A DNA stretch of 64,000 nucleotides from Burkholderia aenigmatica (GTDB lineage Bacteria > Pseudomonadota > Gammaproteobacteria > Burkholderiales > Burkholderiaceae): the NCBI RefSeq assembly GCF_902499175.1, contig NZ_CABVQC010000009.1, positions 62,001 through 126,000 of the forward strand. The letters run 5' to 3'. Below are positions 1 to 10,007 of this stretch, piece by piece. Position 1 is the stretch's first letter; each line of letters opens with the position of its first letter. The notes beneath the pieces were generated by a model. The model did not search any database and was not told where the DNA came from. It worked only from the letters and a program-made list of their open reading frames with translations. The translations under genes and the position numbers were made by a program.

Positions 1-184
1 TCGCGAACGTCTCGTCGGTGCAGGTGAGCCCCGCGAGATAGAACAGCGCCGGCACGCGGCCGTGCGCGGCCTGCGGCGGCAGGTACACCGAGAACTTCAT
101 CGGCAGGCCGATGGCCGCCGAATCGTGACGGTAGAAACGCTGCTCGCCGCCGTGGCACGCATGCGAGGAAACGAGTTCGAGCAT
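1..184 (-). CDS. fghA: S-formylglutathione hydrolase, 3' end outside window
   Basis: Only the first 61 codons are inside the window. The translation opens MLELVSSHACHGGEQRFYRH and continues through a MKFSVYLPP stretch to LFYLAGLTCTDETF, the typical N-terminus of the esterase-fold S-formylglutathione hydrolases. The enzyme hydrolyses S-formylglutathione to formate and glutathione in the cytoplasm, completing glutathione-dependent formaldehyde oxidation. The catalytic Ser-Asp-His residues lie beyond the window. The ATG at 184 is preceded by a GGGAG ribosome site and lies 16 bp after the stop of frmA, so the two are almost certainly one operon. Identification is confident despite truncation because the neighbour catalyses the preceding step. 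Confidence 0.93.
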   Translation of the reverse strand, partial: MLELVSSHACHGGEQRFYRHDSAAIGLPMKFSVYLPPQAAHGRVPALFYLAGLTCTDETFA

Positions 185-200
185 CGCGGTGCGCTCCCGG

Positions 201-1307
201 TCAGTACAGCACGACCGAGCGGATCGACTCGCCGGCCTTCATCAGGTCGAAGCCTTCGTTGATCCGCTCGAGCGGCAGCGTGTGCGTGATCAGGTCGTCG
301 ATGTTGATCTTGCCTTCCATGTACCAGTCGACGATCTTCGGCACGTCGGTGCGGCCGCGTGCGCCGCCGAACGCCGAGCCCTTCCACTCGCGACCCGTCA
401 CGAGCTGGAACGGACGCGTGCTGATTTCCTCGCCGGCTGCCGCCACGCCGATGATGAACGACTGGCCCCAGCCCTTGTGCGTGCACTCGAGCGCCTGGCG
501 CATCAGCTTCACGTTGCCCACGCACTCGAACGAGTAGTCGGCGCCGCCATCGGTCAGCTGCACGATGTGGTCGACCACGTTCTCGACTTCGTTCGGGTTG
601 ATGAAGTGCGTCATCCCGAACTTCTTCGCGAGCTCGACGCGCTTCGGGTTGATGTCGACGCCGATGATCTTGTCCGCGCCGACCATCTTCGCGCCCTGGA
701 TCACGTTCAGGCCGATCCCGCCGAGGCCGAACACGACGACGTTCGCGCCCGCCTCGACCTTCGCCGAGTACACGACCGCGCCGACACCCGTCGTCACGCC
801 GCAGCCGATGTAGCAGATCTTGTCGAACGGCGCGTCCTCACGCACCTTCGCGACCGCGATTTCCGGCACGACGATGTAGTTCGAGAAAGTCGACGTGCCC
901 ATGTAGTGGAACAGCGGCTTGCCGTCGAGCGAGAAGCGCGACGTCGCGTCGGGCATCAGCCCCTTGCCCTGCGTCGCGCGGATCTTCTGGCACAGGTTGG
1001 TCTTGCGCGACAGGCAGAACTTGCACTCGCGGCATTCGGGCGTGTAGAGCGGAATCACGTGATCGCCCTTGCGCAGGGTGCCGACGCCGGGGCCGACGTC
1101 GACCACGACGCCCGCGCCTTCATGGCCGAGGATCGCCGGGAAGATCCCTTCCGGATCGGCTCCCGACAGCGTGTAGTAATCGGTGTGACAGATGCCCGTC
1201 GCCTTCACCTCGATCAGCACTTCACCTGCGCGCGGCCCTTCCAGATCGACTTCCTCGATCGTCAGCGGCGCGCCCGCCTTCCATGCAATCGCTGCTTTCG
1301 TCTTCAT
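201..1307 (-). CDS. frmA: S-(hydroxymethyl)glutathione dehydrogenase (class III alcohol dehydrogenase)
   Basis: This 368-residue zinc-dependent medium-chain dehydrogenase oxidises S-hydroxymethylglutathione to S-formylglutathione with NAD, the first enzymatic step of formaldehyde detoxification. Catalytic zinc ligands are visible as Cys40 (GICHTD), His62 (GHEGAG) and Cys169 (GCGVTTG). The structural zinc lobe is the cysteine cluster at residues 92, 95, 98 and 106. The nucleotide-binding loop GLGGIG is at 194-199, with Asp218 at the end of the second strand, which favours NAD over NADP. Length matches the family. fghA follows 16 bp downstream. The gene is also known as adhC or flhA. Confidence 0.97.
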   Translation of the reverse strand: MKTKAAIAWKAGAPLTIEEVDLEGPRAGEVLIEVKATGICHTDYYTLSGADPEGIFPAILGHEGAGVVVDVGPGVGTLRKGDHVIPLYTPECRECKFCLSRKTNLCQKIRATQGKGLMPDATSRFSLDGKPLFHYMGTSTFSNYIVVPEIAVAKVREDAPFDKICYIGCGVTTGVGAVVYSAKVEAGANVVVFGLGGIGLNVIQGAKMVGADKIIGVDINPKRVELAKKFGMTHFINPNEVENVVDHIVQLTDGGADYSFECVGNVKLMRQALECTHKGWGQSFIIGVAAAGEEISTRPFQLVTGREWKGSAFGGARGRTDVPKIVDWYMEGKINIDDLITHTLPLERINEGFDLMKAGESIRSVVLY

Positions 1308-1437
1308 CGTGTGACTCCTGTCTGTGTGTGAGGTCGGCCCGGGTTCGCGCGTCAGCGCTCATGTCGACCAGCGTGGCGCTCGACCACGAGCGTGCCGGCT
1401 TCATGCTTCGCACCGGGTTCCATGCAAAGCTGTCGAA

Positions 1438-1470
1438 GCCGTGCCGCGCGTCGATCGCGCGCGGCACGGC
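1438..1470 (-). terminator. Perfect 13-bp inverted repeat downstream of xylB
   Basis: The arms 1438-1450 and 1458-1470 are perfectly complementary (GCCGTGCCGCGCG type) around a 7-nt loop. The element lies in the 277-bp gap between the xylB stop and the frmA start. No strong U-tract follows on the minus strand, so it may be a weak or factor-assisted terminator of xylB or an mRNA-stabilising structure. The rest of the gap should hold the frmA promoter, but I see no convincing hexamers. Confidence 0.5.
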
Positions 1471-1584
1471 GAAAGAATCTCGTGCTCGCCATGATGGCCG
1501 GTCCCGCCGCGCATCGCGTGCGGGAAACGGTCGCCGGCTTGCCACGATGCGTCATCGCTGACGCAAAAGAACAAGTATTCGAGT

Positions 1585-3051
1585 TTAAACGCCCGTCGTG
1601 AACCAGGCATCCGTTCGCGCATACAGATCGACGAAGCGCGCGTGGCGTGCGACCAGCAAGCGATCGTCGCGCGGCGCGGCAACCGGCGACGCGGCCGGCG
1701 CCAGCGCGTGCAGCGCGTCTTCCCGCCAGTGCCCGATCGCGACGCCCGCGAGCAGCGCGGCGCCGCGCGTCGCGGCGTTCGGGCAGTCGATCGCGTGGAG
1801 CGACGCGCCCAGTGCGTCGGCCAGCAACTGGCGCCAGCGCGGATCGACCGAGCCGCCGCCCGCGAGACGCAGCGTCGTCACCGGATCGCTGCGATCGGCG
1901 TCGCGGATCGCATCGAGCCCGGCGCGCAACGCGAACGCGACACCTTCGAACGCGGCGCGCATCATCGCGCCGCGCGTGTCGCCGAGCCCGAGGCCGAGCC
2001 AGCCGCCACGCGCATCGGGATTCATCCACGGCGAACGCTCGCCCGTCAGGTACGGCAGGAAGCACAGGCGTTCCGACGCGGCCTGGGCAAACGCATCGTC
2101 ATACGCATCGGCCCACTGCGGGTAGCCGAGCCAGCCGCGCACGGCTTCGAGCGCGAGCCCGACGTTCTGCATCGCGGCCATCGTGTAATAGCCGCCGCCG
2201 GCCGCCGCGCGATAGCGATGCAGCCCGCGTCGCGCGGGCGGCAGCGCATCCGCGAGCACGACGATCTGGCCGCCGCTGCCGGTCGTCAGCAGCGCATCGC
2301 CGGCGGTGGCAAGCCCGCTGCCGAGCGCCGCGCAGGCGGTGTCGGCCGCGCCGGTCGCCAACGGCACGCCGGCCGGCAGGCCGAGTGCCGCGGCAGCCGG
2401 TGCACCGAGCACGCCGCAGCGCGCGGTCGACGGATGGACCGGTGCGAAGCGGTCCGCCGGCAAGCCGAGCGCGTCGATCAGCGCGAGATCCCATGCACCG
2501 TCGGGCGTCGCGAGCGCGGTCGCGCACGCATCGCTCGGATCGGCCGCAACGTCGCCGCCCAGCGCGATGCGCAACCAGTCCTTCGGCTGCACGGCCCAGC
2601 GGGCGGCGCGCAGCGCATCGGGTTCGTGCGCGGCCAGCCAGCGCAACAGCGGGCCGGCCATGCCGGGTGCGACGGGATTCGGTGCGACGGGCAGTCCGGC
2701 GACCGGCAAACCGGCATCGGGCCAGCTGGCCGTATCCGCTTCGCGCACCGCGCGCGTGTCGGGCCACAGCAGCGCGGGCCGCACCGGTTGCCCGGCCGCA
2801 TCGATCAGCACGACGCCATGCATCTGCCCCGAAAACCCGATCGCCGCCACTTGCGCGCGCTCGTCGGCCGGCAGCCGCGCGGCCGCGCGCACGAGCGCCT
2901 GCCACCACGTATCGGGCGCGATCTCGGCCCAGCCGGGCTGCGGCGACGACAGCGCATAAGGTTCGCTCGCGACCGCGCGCTCGACACCGTCGGCATCGAG
3001 CGTGACGAGTTTGACGGAGCCGGTGCCGAGGTCGATTCCGAGCAGGCGCAT
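1585..3051 (-). CDS. xylB: Xylulokinase (FGGY carbohydrate kinase)
   Basis: The 488-residue protein is a two-domain FGGY sugar kinase that would phosphorylate D-xylulose to xylulose 5-phosphate with ATP. The N-terminus has the phosphate-binding GIDLGTGSVKL motif (residues 5-15). The sequence GFSGQMHGVV near residue 80 is the Met-His substrate motif typical of xylulokinases rather than glycerol kinases. Near the C-terminus, AGGGSVDPRWRQLLAD matches the second FGGY signature. Length fits XylB (about 480-500). No xylose isomerase or sugar transporter is adjacent, so the physiological substrate could be another ketose or a pentitol-derived sugar. It appears to be monocistronic, with a 277-bp gap before frmA. 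Confidence 0.9.
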   Translation of the reverse strand: MRLLGIDLGTGSVKLVTLDADGVERAVASEPYALSSPQPGWAEIAPDTWWQALVRAAARLPADERAQVAAIGFSGQMHGVVLIDAAGQPVRPALLWPDTRAVREADTASWPDAGLPVAGLPVAPNPVAPGMAGPLLRWLAAHEPDALRAARWAVQPKDWLRIALGGDVAADPSDACATALATPDGAWDLALIDALGLPADRFAPVHPSTARCGVLGAPAAAALGLPAGVPLATGAADTACAALGSGLATAGDALLTTGSGGQIVVLADALPPARRGLHRYRAAAGGGYYTMAAMQNVGLALEAVRGWLGYPQWADAYDDAFAQAASERLCFLPYLTGERSPWMNPDARGGWLGLGLGDTRGAMMRAAFEGVAFALRAGLDAIRDADRSDPVTTLRLAGGGSVDPRWRQLLADALGASLHAIDCPNAATRGAALLAGVAIGHWREDALHALAPAASPVAAPRDDRLLVARHARFVDLYARTDAWFTTGV

Positions 3052-3490
3052 GACGTGAGAGCGAATTCGAATGAACGGATGTCGATGATAACGGGATCGC
3101 GATGCGCGCCCCGTTTTTTGCCGTCGTCGAAGCAGGTCGAAAGTGCGGTCGCCGGCCGGGTTCCACCCGGCTGCACCTTGCGTGCAAAAGCGGCCGTTCG
3201 CGGGTTAACCCGGCACGATTTTTCCCAGGCACTTTTTGCCACTATGCCACCCGCCCGATACACACCATAAGGCGGCCTATATTTGACATGGGGGCCCGCG
3301 CTATTTTGAAGGGCTATAAAACCGGGAAACCTCACTCCTGCGGCAGTTTCCCGATGATCGACACCCTGCTCCATGCCGAATTGGCATATCGAACCAGCAA
3401 AGAACGGAATAGAACCCAGCACTCTTGTTGCATGGATTCATTCCGAATAATTTCGTATCACCCCGAAAACAAGATCATGGAGTGAGACAG
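3052..3490 (+). promoter_or_regulatory. 439-bp regulatory gap and leader of the xanthine permease
   Basis: This gap separates divergent xylB and the permease. I see no gene in it. It contains a TTGACA hexamer at 3283-3288, an AT-rich TATTTT at 3302 and TATAAA at 3315; neither -10 candidate is at the ideal 17-bp spacing, so promoter assignment is open. An 8-bp perfect stem (CGGGAAAC at 3323-3330 with GTTTCCCG at 3346-3353) follows. About 140 nt of leader then precede the start codon. A structured leader in front of a purine-base permease is compatible with purine-responsive control, but no riboswitch class can be assigned by eye. Confidence 0.4.
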
Positions 3491-4867
3491 ATGCAATCGA
3501 ACACGGTCCATCCGTGCGATGAGGTGCTGCCGACCGGCAAGCTGGTAACGCTTGGCCTGCAACACGTCCTCGTCATGTACGCCGGCGCTGTCGCCGTGCC
3601 GCTTATCGTCGGCGGCGCGCTCAAGCTGCCGAAAGACCAGATCGCGTTCCTGATCAGCGCCGATCTGTTTTCGTGCGGCATCGCCACGCTGATCCAGACG
3701 CTCGGCCTGTGGATCTTCGGGATCCGCCTGCCCGTCATCATGGGCTGCACGTTCGCGGCCGTCGGCCCGATGATCGCGATCGGCACCAACCCCGGCCTCG
3801 GCATCCTCGATATCTTCGGCTCGACCATCGCGGCCGGCATCATCGGCATCGTGCTCGCGCCGATGATCGGCAAGCTGTTGCGGTTCTTCCCGCCAGTCGT
3901 CGTCGGCACCGTGATCGCCGTGATCGGGCTGTCGCTGATGGAAGTGGGCATCAACTGGGCGGCCGGCGGCGTCGGCAACCCCGAATACGGCAGCCCCGTC
4001 TATCTCGGCCTGTCGCTGCTCGTGCTCACGCTGATCCTGCTGATCAACAAGTACGGCCGCGGCTTCCTCGCGAACATCTCGGTGCTGCTCGGCATCGTCG
4101 CCGGCTTCGCGATCGCCTTCGCGATCGGCCGCGTGAACACCGACGGCGTGGCGCACGCGCCGTGGGTCGGCTTCGTGATGCCGTTCCACTTCGGCCTGCC
4201 GCACTTCGACCCGCTGTCGATCGCGACGATGGTCACGGTAATGTTCGTCACGTTCATCGAATCGACCGGCATGTTCCTCGCGGTCGGCGACATGGTCGAT
4301 CGTCCGGTCAACCAGGAGCGCCTCGTGCGCGGCCTGCGCGTCGATGGCCTCGGCACGCTGATCGGCGGCATCTTCAACTCGTTCCCGCATACGTCGTTCT
4401 CGCAGAACGTCGGCCTGATCGGCGTGACGGGCGTGAAGAGCCGTTTCGTGTGCGCCACCGGCGGCGTGATCCTCGTGCTGCTCGGCCTGTTCCCGAAGAT
4501 GGCGCAGGTCGTCGCATCGGTGCCGCCGTTCGTGCTCGGCGGCGCGGGCATCGTGATGTTCGGGATGGTCGCGGCGAACGGCATCAAGGTGCTGTCGAAG
4601 GTCGACTTCGTGAACAACACGCACAACCTGTTCATCGTCGCCGTGAGCGTCGGCATGGGTCTCGTGCCGGTCGTGTCGCCGCACTTCTTCTCGAAGCTGC
4701 CGCCGGCACTCGCCCCGATCCTGCACAGCGGCATCCTGCTGGCATCGGCGACGGCCGTGATCCTGAACATCGTGTTCAACGGCGTGAAAGGCGAAAAGGA
4801 CGCGCGCTGCGACATCCGCCGCACCGGACACGACTTCGACGGCCGCCCGGCCGACGTGCATCACTGA
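3491..4867 (+). CDS. NCS2-family nucleobase permease (xanthine/uracil type)
   Basis: The 458-residue integral membrane protein belongs to the nucleobase:cation symporter-2 family (UraA/XanQ/UapA fold), importing a purine or pyrimidine base across the inner membrane with protons. Hydrophobic segments cover most of the length, including an early LGLQHVLVMYAGAVAVPLIV helix. The signature SQNVGLIGVTGVKSR (about residues 300-315) matches the NCS2 QNxGxxxxTxxxSR motif. FVTFIESTGMF corresponds to the helix-8 substrate-binding Glu region. I chose the ATG at 3491 because of the GGAG eight bases upstream; an in-frame start at 3425 would add 22 poorly hydrophobic residues. Substrate (xanthine, urate or uracil) cannot be settled from sequence alone. 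A perfect intrinsic terminator follows. Confidence 0.9.
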   Translation: MQSNTVHPCDEVLPTGKLVTLGLQHVLVMYAGAVAVPLIVGGALKLPKDQIAFLISADLFSCGIATLIQTLGLWIFGIRLPVIMGCTFAAVGPMIAIGTNPGLGILDIFGSTIAAGIIGIVLAPMIGKLLRFFPPVVVGTVIAVIGLSLMEVGINWAAGGVGNPEYGSPVYLGLSLLVLTLILLINKYGRGFLANISVLLGIVAGFAIAFAIGRVNTDGVAHAPWVGFVMPFHFGLPHFDPLSIATMVTVMFVTFIESTGMFLAVGDMVDRPVNQERLVRGLRVDGLGTLIGGIFNSFPHTSFSQNVGLIGVTGVKSRFVCATGGVILVLLGLFPKMAQVVASVPPFVLGGAGIVMFGMVAANGIKVLSKVDFVNNTHNLFIVAVSVGMGLVPVVSPHFFSKLPPALAPILHSGILLASATAVILNIVFNGVKGEKDARCDIRRTGHDFDGRPADVHH

Positions 4868-4904
4868 TCGCCACGCGCCGGACGACGGCGCGAAGCGGTA
4901 ACGA

Positions 4905-4932
4905 AAAACGCCACGGCATGCCGTGGCGTTTT
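4905..4932 (+). terminator. Intrinsic terminator of the permease gene
   Basis: A perfect 28-bp palindrome (AAAACGCCACGG, central CATG, mirrored arm ending GCGTTTT) starts 38 bp after the permease stop codon. The hairpin ends in a T-run on both strands, so it can work bidirectionally. Its outer stem is identical to the terminator at 5169-5200. Confidence 0.9.
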
Positions 4933-5009
4933 GCTTTGGGGTGCGGACGACGCTCGGCGATCGGACGGTCCGCCATCGCGCTTGAAGGGTTGCCGCCGAC
5001 GGCGCGGCA

Positions 5010-5065
5010 CCGGATGCCGGATGCCGGATGCCGGATGCCGGATGCCGGATGCCGGATGCCGGATG
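5010..5065. repeat. Minisatellite: eight perfect copies of CCGGATG
   Basis: Eight uninterrupted, identical 7-bp units occupy 56 bp in the non-coding gap between two terminators. There are no spacers, so this is a simple tandem repeat (VNTR-type), not CRISPR. The 7-bp period shifts reading frame with each unit, as expected for neutral intergenic DNA. Copy number is probably variable between strains through slipped-strand replication. Confidence 0.95.
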
Positions 5066-5168
5066 GTCGCGCGGCGCGACGTGCCCGACGCAACGGGCTG
5101 CACCGGCGTTCGATGCACGCATCGCCACCCCGCCCGTGTTTGCCCCTCATGACTCGAGCGCACAAAAG

Positions 5169-5200
5169 AAAACGCCACGGATTTTCATCCGTGGCGTTTT
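5169..5200 (-). terminator. Intrinsic terminator of the bpeA-bpeB-oprB operon
   Basis: Perfect 14-bp arms (5169-5182 and 5187-5200) surround a TTTC loop; the stem contains ACGCCACGGAT and ends in A/T runs. It lies 69 bp downstream of the oprB stop on the minus strand. Confidence 0.9.
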
Positions 5201-5268
5201 CGTTTCCGCATACCGCCGGTTCGAAGGACAAGCGCGGTAAACCGCGCCTGCCCTTTCCTTGCACTTGC

Positions 5269-6795
5269 TTACCCGTTCGTCGCCGCCGCCGACGCAGGCG
5301 CCGGAGCGGCCGCCTTGTCGTAGTCGACCGGTGCATCCGGCGCGCGCGGCGTCTCGCCGGCCCGCTCGATCCACCCGCCGCCCAGCGAACGGTACAGGTT
5401 GACCAGGTTGGTCCAGCGTGCCAGACGCGCGTTGATCAACGACTGCTGCGCGGTGTACAGGTCCGTCTGCGCGGTCAGCACCGACAGGTAGCTGTCGACA
5501 CCGTTCTTGTAACGCAGGTCCGACAGGTCGAAACGTCGCTGCTGCGCGTGCTCGTTGCGCTCCAGCGCCGCGATCTGCTGGTCGTACGTGCCGCGTGCGG
5601 CCAGCCCGTCCGCCACGTCGCGGAACGCCGACTGGATCGCCTTCTCGTAGTTCGCGATCTCGATGCGCTTCTGCACGTGTGCAAGATCGAGGTTCGCGAT
5701 GTTCGCACCGCCCTCGAAGATCGGCAGCGCGATGTTCGGCGCGAACGACCAGGCCGCCGTGCCGGCCTTGAACAGACCGCCCAGCGTCGGGCTCGCCGTG
5801 CCGAACGCGGCCGTCAGCGAGATCTTCGGGAAGAACGCCGCGCGTGCCGCGCCGATGTTCGCGTTCGCGGCCAGCAGCGACTGCTCGGCCTGCATCACGT
5901 CGGGGCGACGCGTCAGCAGGTCGGACGGCAGGCCAGCCGGCACGTCCGTCAGCAGGTTCTGCGCGTCGAGCGGCATGCCCGCCGGCAGATCGTCCGGCAG
6001 CGGCTCGCCGATCAGCAGCACCAGATAGTTCAGCGCCTGCGCACGCGCACGCGCCTGCGCCTGCTGGTTAGCGAGCGCCTGCTCGACCACCGTCTGCGCC
6101 TGACGCAGCTCGAGCTCGGAGCCCGTGCCGTTGTCGAACTGCAGCTTCGTCAGATCGTACGACGCCTGCGCCGTCTTCAGCGTGTCTTCCGTGACCTTCA
6201 GCAGATCGTCGGTCGACAGCAGCGTCAGGTATTGATCGGCCACCTGCGACACCAGCGAGATCTCCGACGCCTGCCGCGCATACGCGGTCGCCAGATACTG
6301 CGCGAGCGCCTGATCCTTCAGGCTCTGCACGCGGCCGAACAGGTCGAGTTCCCACGACGCCGACAGGCCGACGTTGTAGGTCGTCGTGATGTTCCGGCCC
6401 GGCGCCACCGACAGCGCATTCGGCAGGCGCTGACGATTACCGGTACCTGTCGCATCGAGCGTCGGGAACAGGCCCGCGCGCGTGATCTGGTACTGCGCGC
6501 GCGCCGCCTCGATGTTCAGCACCGACACGCGCAGGTCGCGGTTGTTCTTCAGCGCGATCTCGATCAGCCGCTGCAGGCGCGGATCGACGAAGAACTCGCG
6601 CCAGCCGATGGCGGTCGCCGCCTGGCCGTTCGCGCTGCGCGCGCCGGCCGCACCCGGCTGCGTCGCGTAGACGCCGCCGGCCGGGTACGCCTGCGCGACG
6701 GGTGCATCGGGCCGCTTGTAATGCGGCGCCATCGTGCAGCCCGTGGCGAAGAGCGCGACCGCGATTGCAGTCAAAGCGTGTTTTTGCATCATCAC
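5269..6795 (-). CDS. oprB: RND efflux outer-membrane channel lipoprotein (OprB of BpeAB-OprB type)
   Basis: The 508-residue protein is a TolC/OprM-family outer-membrane factor of the NodT subgroup. It forms a trimeric channel through which the BpeAB pump expels drugs. The N-terminus is a lipoprotein signal ending LFATGC with acylated Cys20. Two OEP repeats follow, seen as paired long coiled-coil regions (around 190-260 and 400-460, rich in RQA, AQ and LRY repeats) with the TLGGLF-type periplasmic segment between. The start codon overlaps the bpeB stop by 4 bp (ATGA), showing translational coupling. The extreme C-terminus is a low-complexity Ala/Pro tail. The symbol follows the Burkholderia pseudomallei operon; the local gene neighbourhood supports it. 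Confidence 0.93.
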   Translation of the reverse strand: MMMQKHALTAIAVALFATGCTMAPHYKRPDAPVAQAYPAGGVYATQPGAAGARSANGQAATAIGWREFFVDPRLQRLIEIALKNNRDLRVSVLNIEAARAQYQITRAGLFPTLDATGTGNRQRLPNALSVAPGRNITTTYNVGLSASWELDLFGRVQSLKDQALAQYLATAYARQASEISLVSQVADQYLTLLSTDDLLKVTEDTLKTAQASYDLTKLQFDNGTGSELELRQAQTVVEQALANQQAQARARAQALNYLVLLIGEPLPDDLPAGMPLDAQNLLTDVPAGLPSDLLTRRPDVMQAEQSLLAANANIGAARAAFFPKISLTAAFGTASPTLGGLFKAGTAAWSFAPNIALPIFEGGANIANLDLAHVQKRIEIANYEKAIQSAFRDVADGLAARGTYDQQIAALERNEHAQQRRFDLSDLRYKNGVDSYLSVLTAQTDLYTAQQSLINARLARWTNLVNLYRSLGGGWIERAGETPRAPDAPVDYDKAAAPAPASAAATNG

Positions 6796-9700
6796 TGTCC
6801 CTTGTTGCCTTCGTCGCCGTTGCCCGGCTTCTCTTCGTGGTGCGAGTGCTCCTGAGCCAGGCGCAGCGCCTCGTCGACGTCTTCCTTCTCGCCGCTGAAG
6901 ATCGCGCGGATCTTCACGAAGAACATCGGGATCATGAAGATCGCGAGGAACGTCGCCGTGATCATCCCGCCGATCACGCCCGTACCGATCGCGTGCTGGC
7001 TGGCCGAACCCGCGCCATTGCTGATCGCGAGCGGCATCACGCCGAGAATGAACGCGAGCGACGTCATCAGAATCGGACGCAGCCGCAGGCGCGCTGCTTC
7101 CAGCGCGGCCTCGATCGGCCCCATCTTCTCCGTCACCTGCAGTTCGCGCGCGAACTCCACGATCAGAATCGCGTTCTTCGCGGACAAGCCCACGGTGGTC
7201 AGCAGGCCGACCTGGAAGAACACGTCGTTCTCGAGGCCGCGCATCGTTGCCGCCAGCAGTGCACCGATCACGCCGAGCGGCACCACCATGATCACCGAGA
7301 ACGGGATCGACCAGCTTTCATACAGCGCCGCGAGACACAGGAACACGACGAGGATCGAGATCGCGTACAGGATCGGCGCCTGCGAGCCGGACTGGATTTC
7401 CTGGAACGACAGGCCGGTCCACGAATAGCCGATACCGACCGGCAGCTTCTTCGCGAGCCCTTCCATCGCGGCCATCGCCTGACCGGTCGACTTGCCCGGT
7501 GCGGCCTGACCCTGGATTTCCATCGCCGACACACCGTTGTAGCGCTCGAGCTTCGGCGAACCGTACGTCCAGTGACCGGTCGCGAACGAGCTGAACGGCA
7601 CCATCCCGCCCGACCCGTTGCGCACGTACCAGATGTTCAGGTCTTCCGGCGTCATCCGGAACGGTGCGTCTGCCTGCACGTAGACCTTCTTGATCCGGCC
7701 GTCGGTATCCAGGAAGTTGTTCACGTACTTCGACGCCCATGCGATCGAGAACGTCTGATCGATCGCATCCGCCGTCACGCCGAGCGCGTTCGCCTTCTCG
7801 CGATCGATGTCGACCTTGTACTGCGGCGTATCGTTCAGGCCGTTCGGACGCACGCCCTGCAGCGTCGGATCCTTCGAGGCCATCCCGAGCAGCTGGTTAC
7901 GCGCGGCCATCAGTGCATCGTGGCCGAGACCCGCGTTGTCCGTCAGCTCGAAGTCGAAGCCGGCAGCCGTACCGAGTTCAGGAATCGACGGCGGGTTGAA
8001 CGGGATCACGATCGCGTCCTTGTAGCCCGCGTAGCGCCCGAACATCCGGCCGATCAGCGCCTGCACCTTCTGGTTCGCATGCTGACGCTGCGAGTAGTCC
8101 TTCAGGCGCACGAACACGAGACCGGAGTTCTGGCCGCGGCCCGCGAAGCTGAAGCCGTTGACCGTGAACGCCGATTCGACGATTTCCTTCTCGTCCTTCA
8201 GCAGGTAGTCGGAAATGTTCGCGAGCGTCTTCGCGGTCGTTTCCTGCGTCGAGCCCGACGGCGTCTGCACGATCACGAACATCAGGCCCTGGTCTTCATC
8301 CGGCAGGAACGACTTCGGCAGGCGCACGAACAGCAGGCCGACCGCGACGATCACGACCAGGTAGATGATGAGCCAGCGGCCCGACCGCTTGATCACGTGG
8401 TGCACGCCGACGTGGTACTTGTCGCGGCTGTTGTTGAACGTGCGGTTGAACCAGCCGAAGAAGCCCTTCTTCTCTTCGTGATGCCCTTGCGGGATCGGCT
8501 TGAGGATCGTCGCGCACAGTGCCGGCGTCAGAATCAACGCGACGAGCACCGACAGCACCATCGCCGACACGATCGTCAGCGAGAACTGACGATAGATCGC
8601 GCCGACCGACCCGCCGGAGAACGCCACCGGCACGAACACCGCCGACAGCACGAGCGCCACGCCGACGAGTGCGCCGGTGATCTGGCCCATCGCCTTGCGG
8701 GTCGCCTCCTTCGGTGACAGGCCTTCTTCCGCCATCACCCGCTCGACGTTCTCCACCACCACGATCGCATCGTCCACCAGCAGGCCGATCGCGAGCACGA
8801 GGCCGAACATCGACAGCGTGTTGATCGAGAAGCCCACCATCGACATGATCGCGAACGTGCCGAGCAACACGACCGGCACCGCGATCGTCGGGATGATCGT
8901 CGCCCGCAGGTTCTGCAGGAACAGATACATCACGAGGAACACCAGCACGATACCTTCGAGCAGCGTCTTGACCACTTCCTCGATCGACAGCTTCACGAAC
9001 GGCGTCGTGTCGTACGGGTACTTCACGACGAGGCCGTGCGGGAAGAACGGTGCCAGTTCGTCGATCTTCGCGCGCACGGCCTTCGCGGTTGCGAGCGCGT
9101 TCGCGTTGGTTGCGAGCTGGATACCGAGTGCCGCGGTCGGCTGACCGTTGTACTTCGTGTCGAAGTTGTAGTTTTCGCCGCCGAGTTCGATCTTCGCGAC
9201 ATCCTTCAGGCGAACCTGCGAGCCGTCCTGGTTGACCTTCAGCAGGATGTTGCCGAACTGCTCGGGCGTCTGCAGCAGCGTCGATTCGGTGATCGTCGCC
9301 TGCAGCATGGTGCCCGGCGTGGCCGGCGTGCCGCCGATCTGGCCGCCTGCGATCTGCACGTTCTGTGCGGCGATCGCGGTCGACACGTCGACCGGCGTGA
9401 GGCCGTAGTTCGTCAGGCGGTTCGAATCGAGCCAGACCCGCATCGCGTACTGCGAGCCGAACAGCGTGACGGTACCGACGCCGTTCAACCGGCTGATCGG
9501 ATCCTTCACGTGCGACGCCACGAAGTTCGCGAGGTCGTACTTGTTCATGCTGCCGTCTTCGGAGTTGAAGGCGAGCACCAGCAAGAAGCTGCTGCTCGAC
9601 TTCGTCACCGAAAGACCGAGCTGCTGCACGACCTGCGGCAGAATCGGCGTCGCGAGCGACAGCTTGTTCTGCACCTGAACCTGCGCGATGTCGGCGTTGG

Positions 9701-9992
9701 TACCCGGCGCGAAGGTCAGCGTGATCGTCGCGTTGCCCGAGTCATCGCTGGTCGACGACATGTACAGGAAGTTGTCGAGACCGCTCATCTGCTGCTCGAT
9801 CACCTGCGTCACCGTGTCTTCCACCGTCTTCGCGGAAGCGCCCGGGTAGTTCGCGGTGATCTGGATCGATGGCGGCGCGATCGTCGGATACTGCGAGATC
9901 GGCAGCGTGAAGATCGCCGCAACCCCGGCCAGCATCAGGATGATGGCGATCACCCACGCGAAGATCGGGCGATCGATAAAAAACTTTGCCAT
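6792..9992 (-). CDS. bpeB: RND multidrug efflux transporter (BpeB/AcrB-like)
   Basis: This 1066-residue inner-membrane pump is a full-length hydrophobe/amphiphile efflux RND protein driven by the proton gradient. The N-terminus [14 protein letters not shown] is characteristic. Proton-relay residues Asp407 and Asp408 lie in [13 protein letters not shown], exactly the AcrB numbering, and the matching lysine is in [13 protein letters not shown] about 125 residues before the end. Two large periplasmic loops follow TM1 and TM7, as in the family. The C-terminal tail of about 30 residues is acidic and His-rich. The gene lies between bpeA (15-bp gap) and oprB (4-bp overlap). Known substrates of the BpeAB-OprB class include aminoglycosides and macrolides in B. 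pseudomallei; substrates here are inferred. Confidence 0.96.
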   Translation of the reverse strand: MAKFFIDRPIFAWVIAIILMLAGVAAIFTLPISQYPTIAPPSIQITANYPGASAKTVEDTVTQVIEQQMSGLDNFLYMSSTSDDSGNATITLTFAPGTNADIAQVQVQNKLSLATPILPQVVQQLGLSVTKSSSSFLLVLAFNSEDGSMNKYDLANFVASHVKDPISRLNGVGTVTLFGSQYAMRVWLDSNRLTNYGLTPVDVSTAIAAQNVQIAGGQIGGTPATPGTMLQATITESTLLQTPEQFGNILLKVNQDGSQVRLKDVAKIELGGENYNFDTKYNGQPTAALGIQLATNANALATAKAVRAKIDELAPFFPHGLVVKYPYDTTPFVKLSIEEVVKTLLEGIVLVFLVMYLFLQNLRATIIPTIAVPVVLLGTFAIMSMVGFSINTLSMFGLVLAIGLLVDDAIVVVENVERVMAEEGLSPKEATRKAMGQITGALVGVALVLSAVFVPVAFSGGSVGAIYRQFSLTIVSAMVLSVLVALILTPALCATILKPIPQGHHEEKKGFFGWFNRTFNNSRDKYHVGVHHVIKRSGRWLIIYLVVIVAVGLLFVRLPKSFLPDEDQGLMFVIVQTPSGSTQETTAKTLANISDYLLKDEKEIVESAFTVNGFSFAGRGQNSGLVFVRLKDYSQRQHANQKVQALIGRMFGRYAGYKDAIVIPFNPPSIPELGTAAGFDFELTDNAGLGHDALMAARNQLLGMASKDPTLQGVRPNGLNDTPQYKVDIDREKANALGVTADAIDQTFSIAWASKYVNNFLDTDGRIKKVYVQADAPFRMTPEDLNIWYVRNGSGGMVPFSSFATGHWTYGSPKLERYNGVSAMEIQGQAAPGKSTGQAMAAMEGLAKKLPVGIGYSWTGLSFQEIQSGSQAPILYAISILVVFLCLAALYESWSIPFSVIMVVPLGVIGALLAATMRGLENDVFFQVGLLTTVGLSAKNAILIVEFARELQVTEKMGPIEAALEAARLRLRPILMTSLAFILGVMPLAISNGAGSASQHAIGTGVIGGMITATFLAIFMIPMFFVKIRAIFSGEKEDVDEALRLAQEHSHHEEKPGNGDEGNKGQ

Positions 9993-10007
9993 GAAACAGG
10001 CTCCCTG

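Noticed and set aside
189-1331. A 380-codon plus-strand ORF opposite frmA
   Set aside because: It is an antisense mirror of a clear dehydrogenase gene; its translation is Arg/His/Val/Asp-rich low-complexity sequence of the type GC-rich codon bias produces.
5010-5065. Possible CRISPR-like array
   Set aside because: The 7-bp units are contiguous with no spacers and no cas genes are present; it is a simple tandem repeat.
3673-6855. A 1060-codon plus-strand ORF across the permease gene, the repeat region and antisense to oprB
   Set aside because: It overlaps two well-identified genes in other frames and its product is Arg-rich without domains. The same argument rejects the long antisense frames over bpeB and bpeA (6702-8717, 9036-11258).
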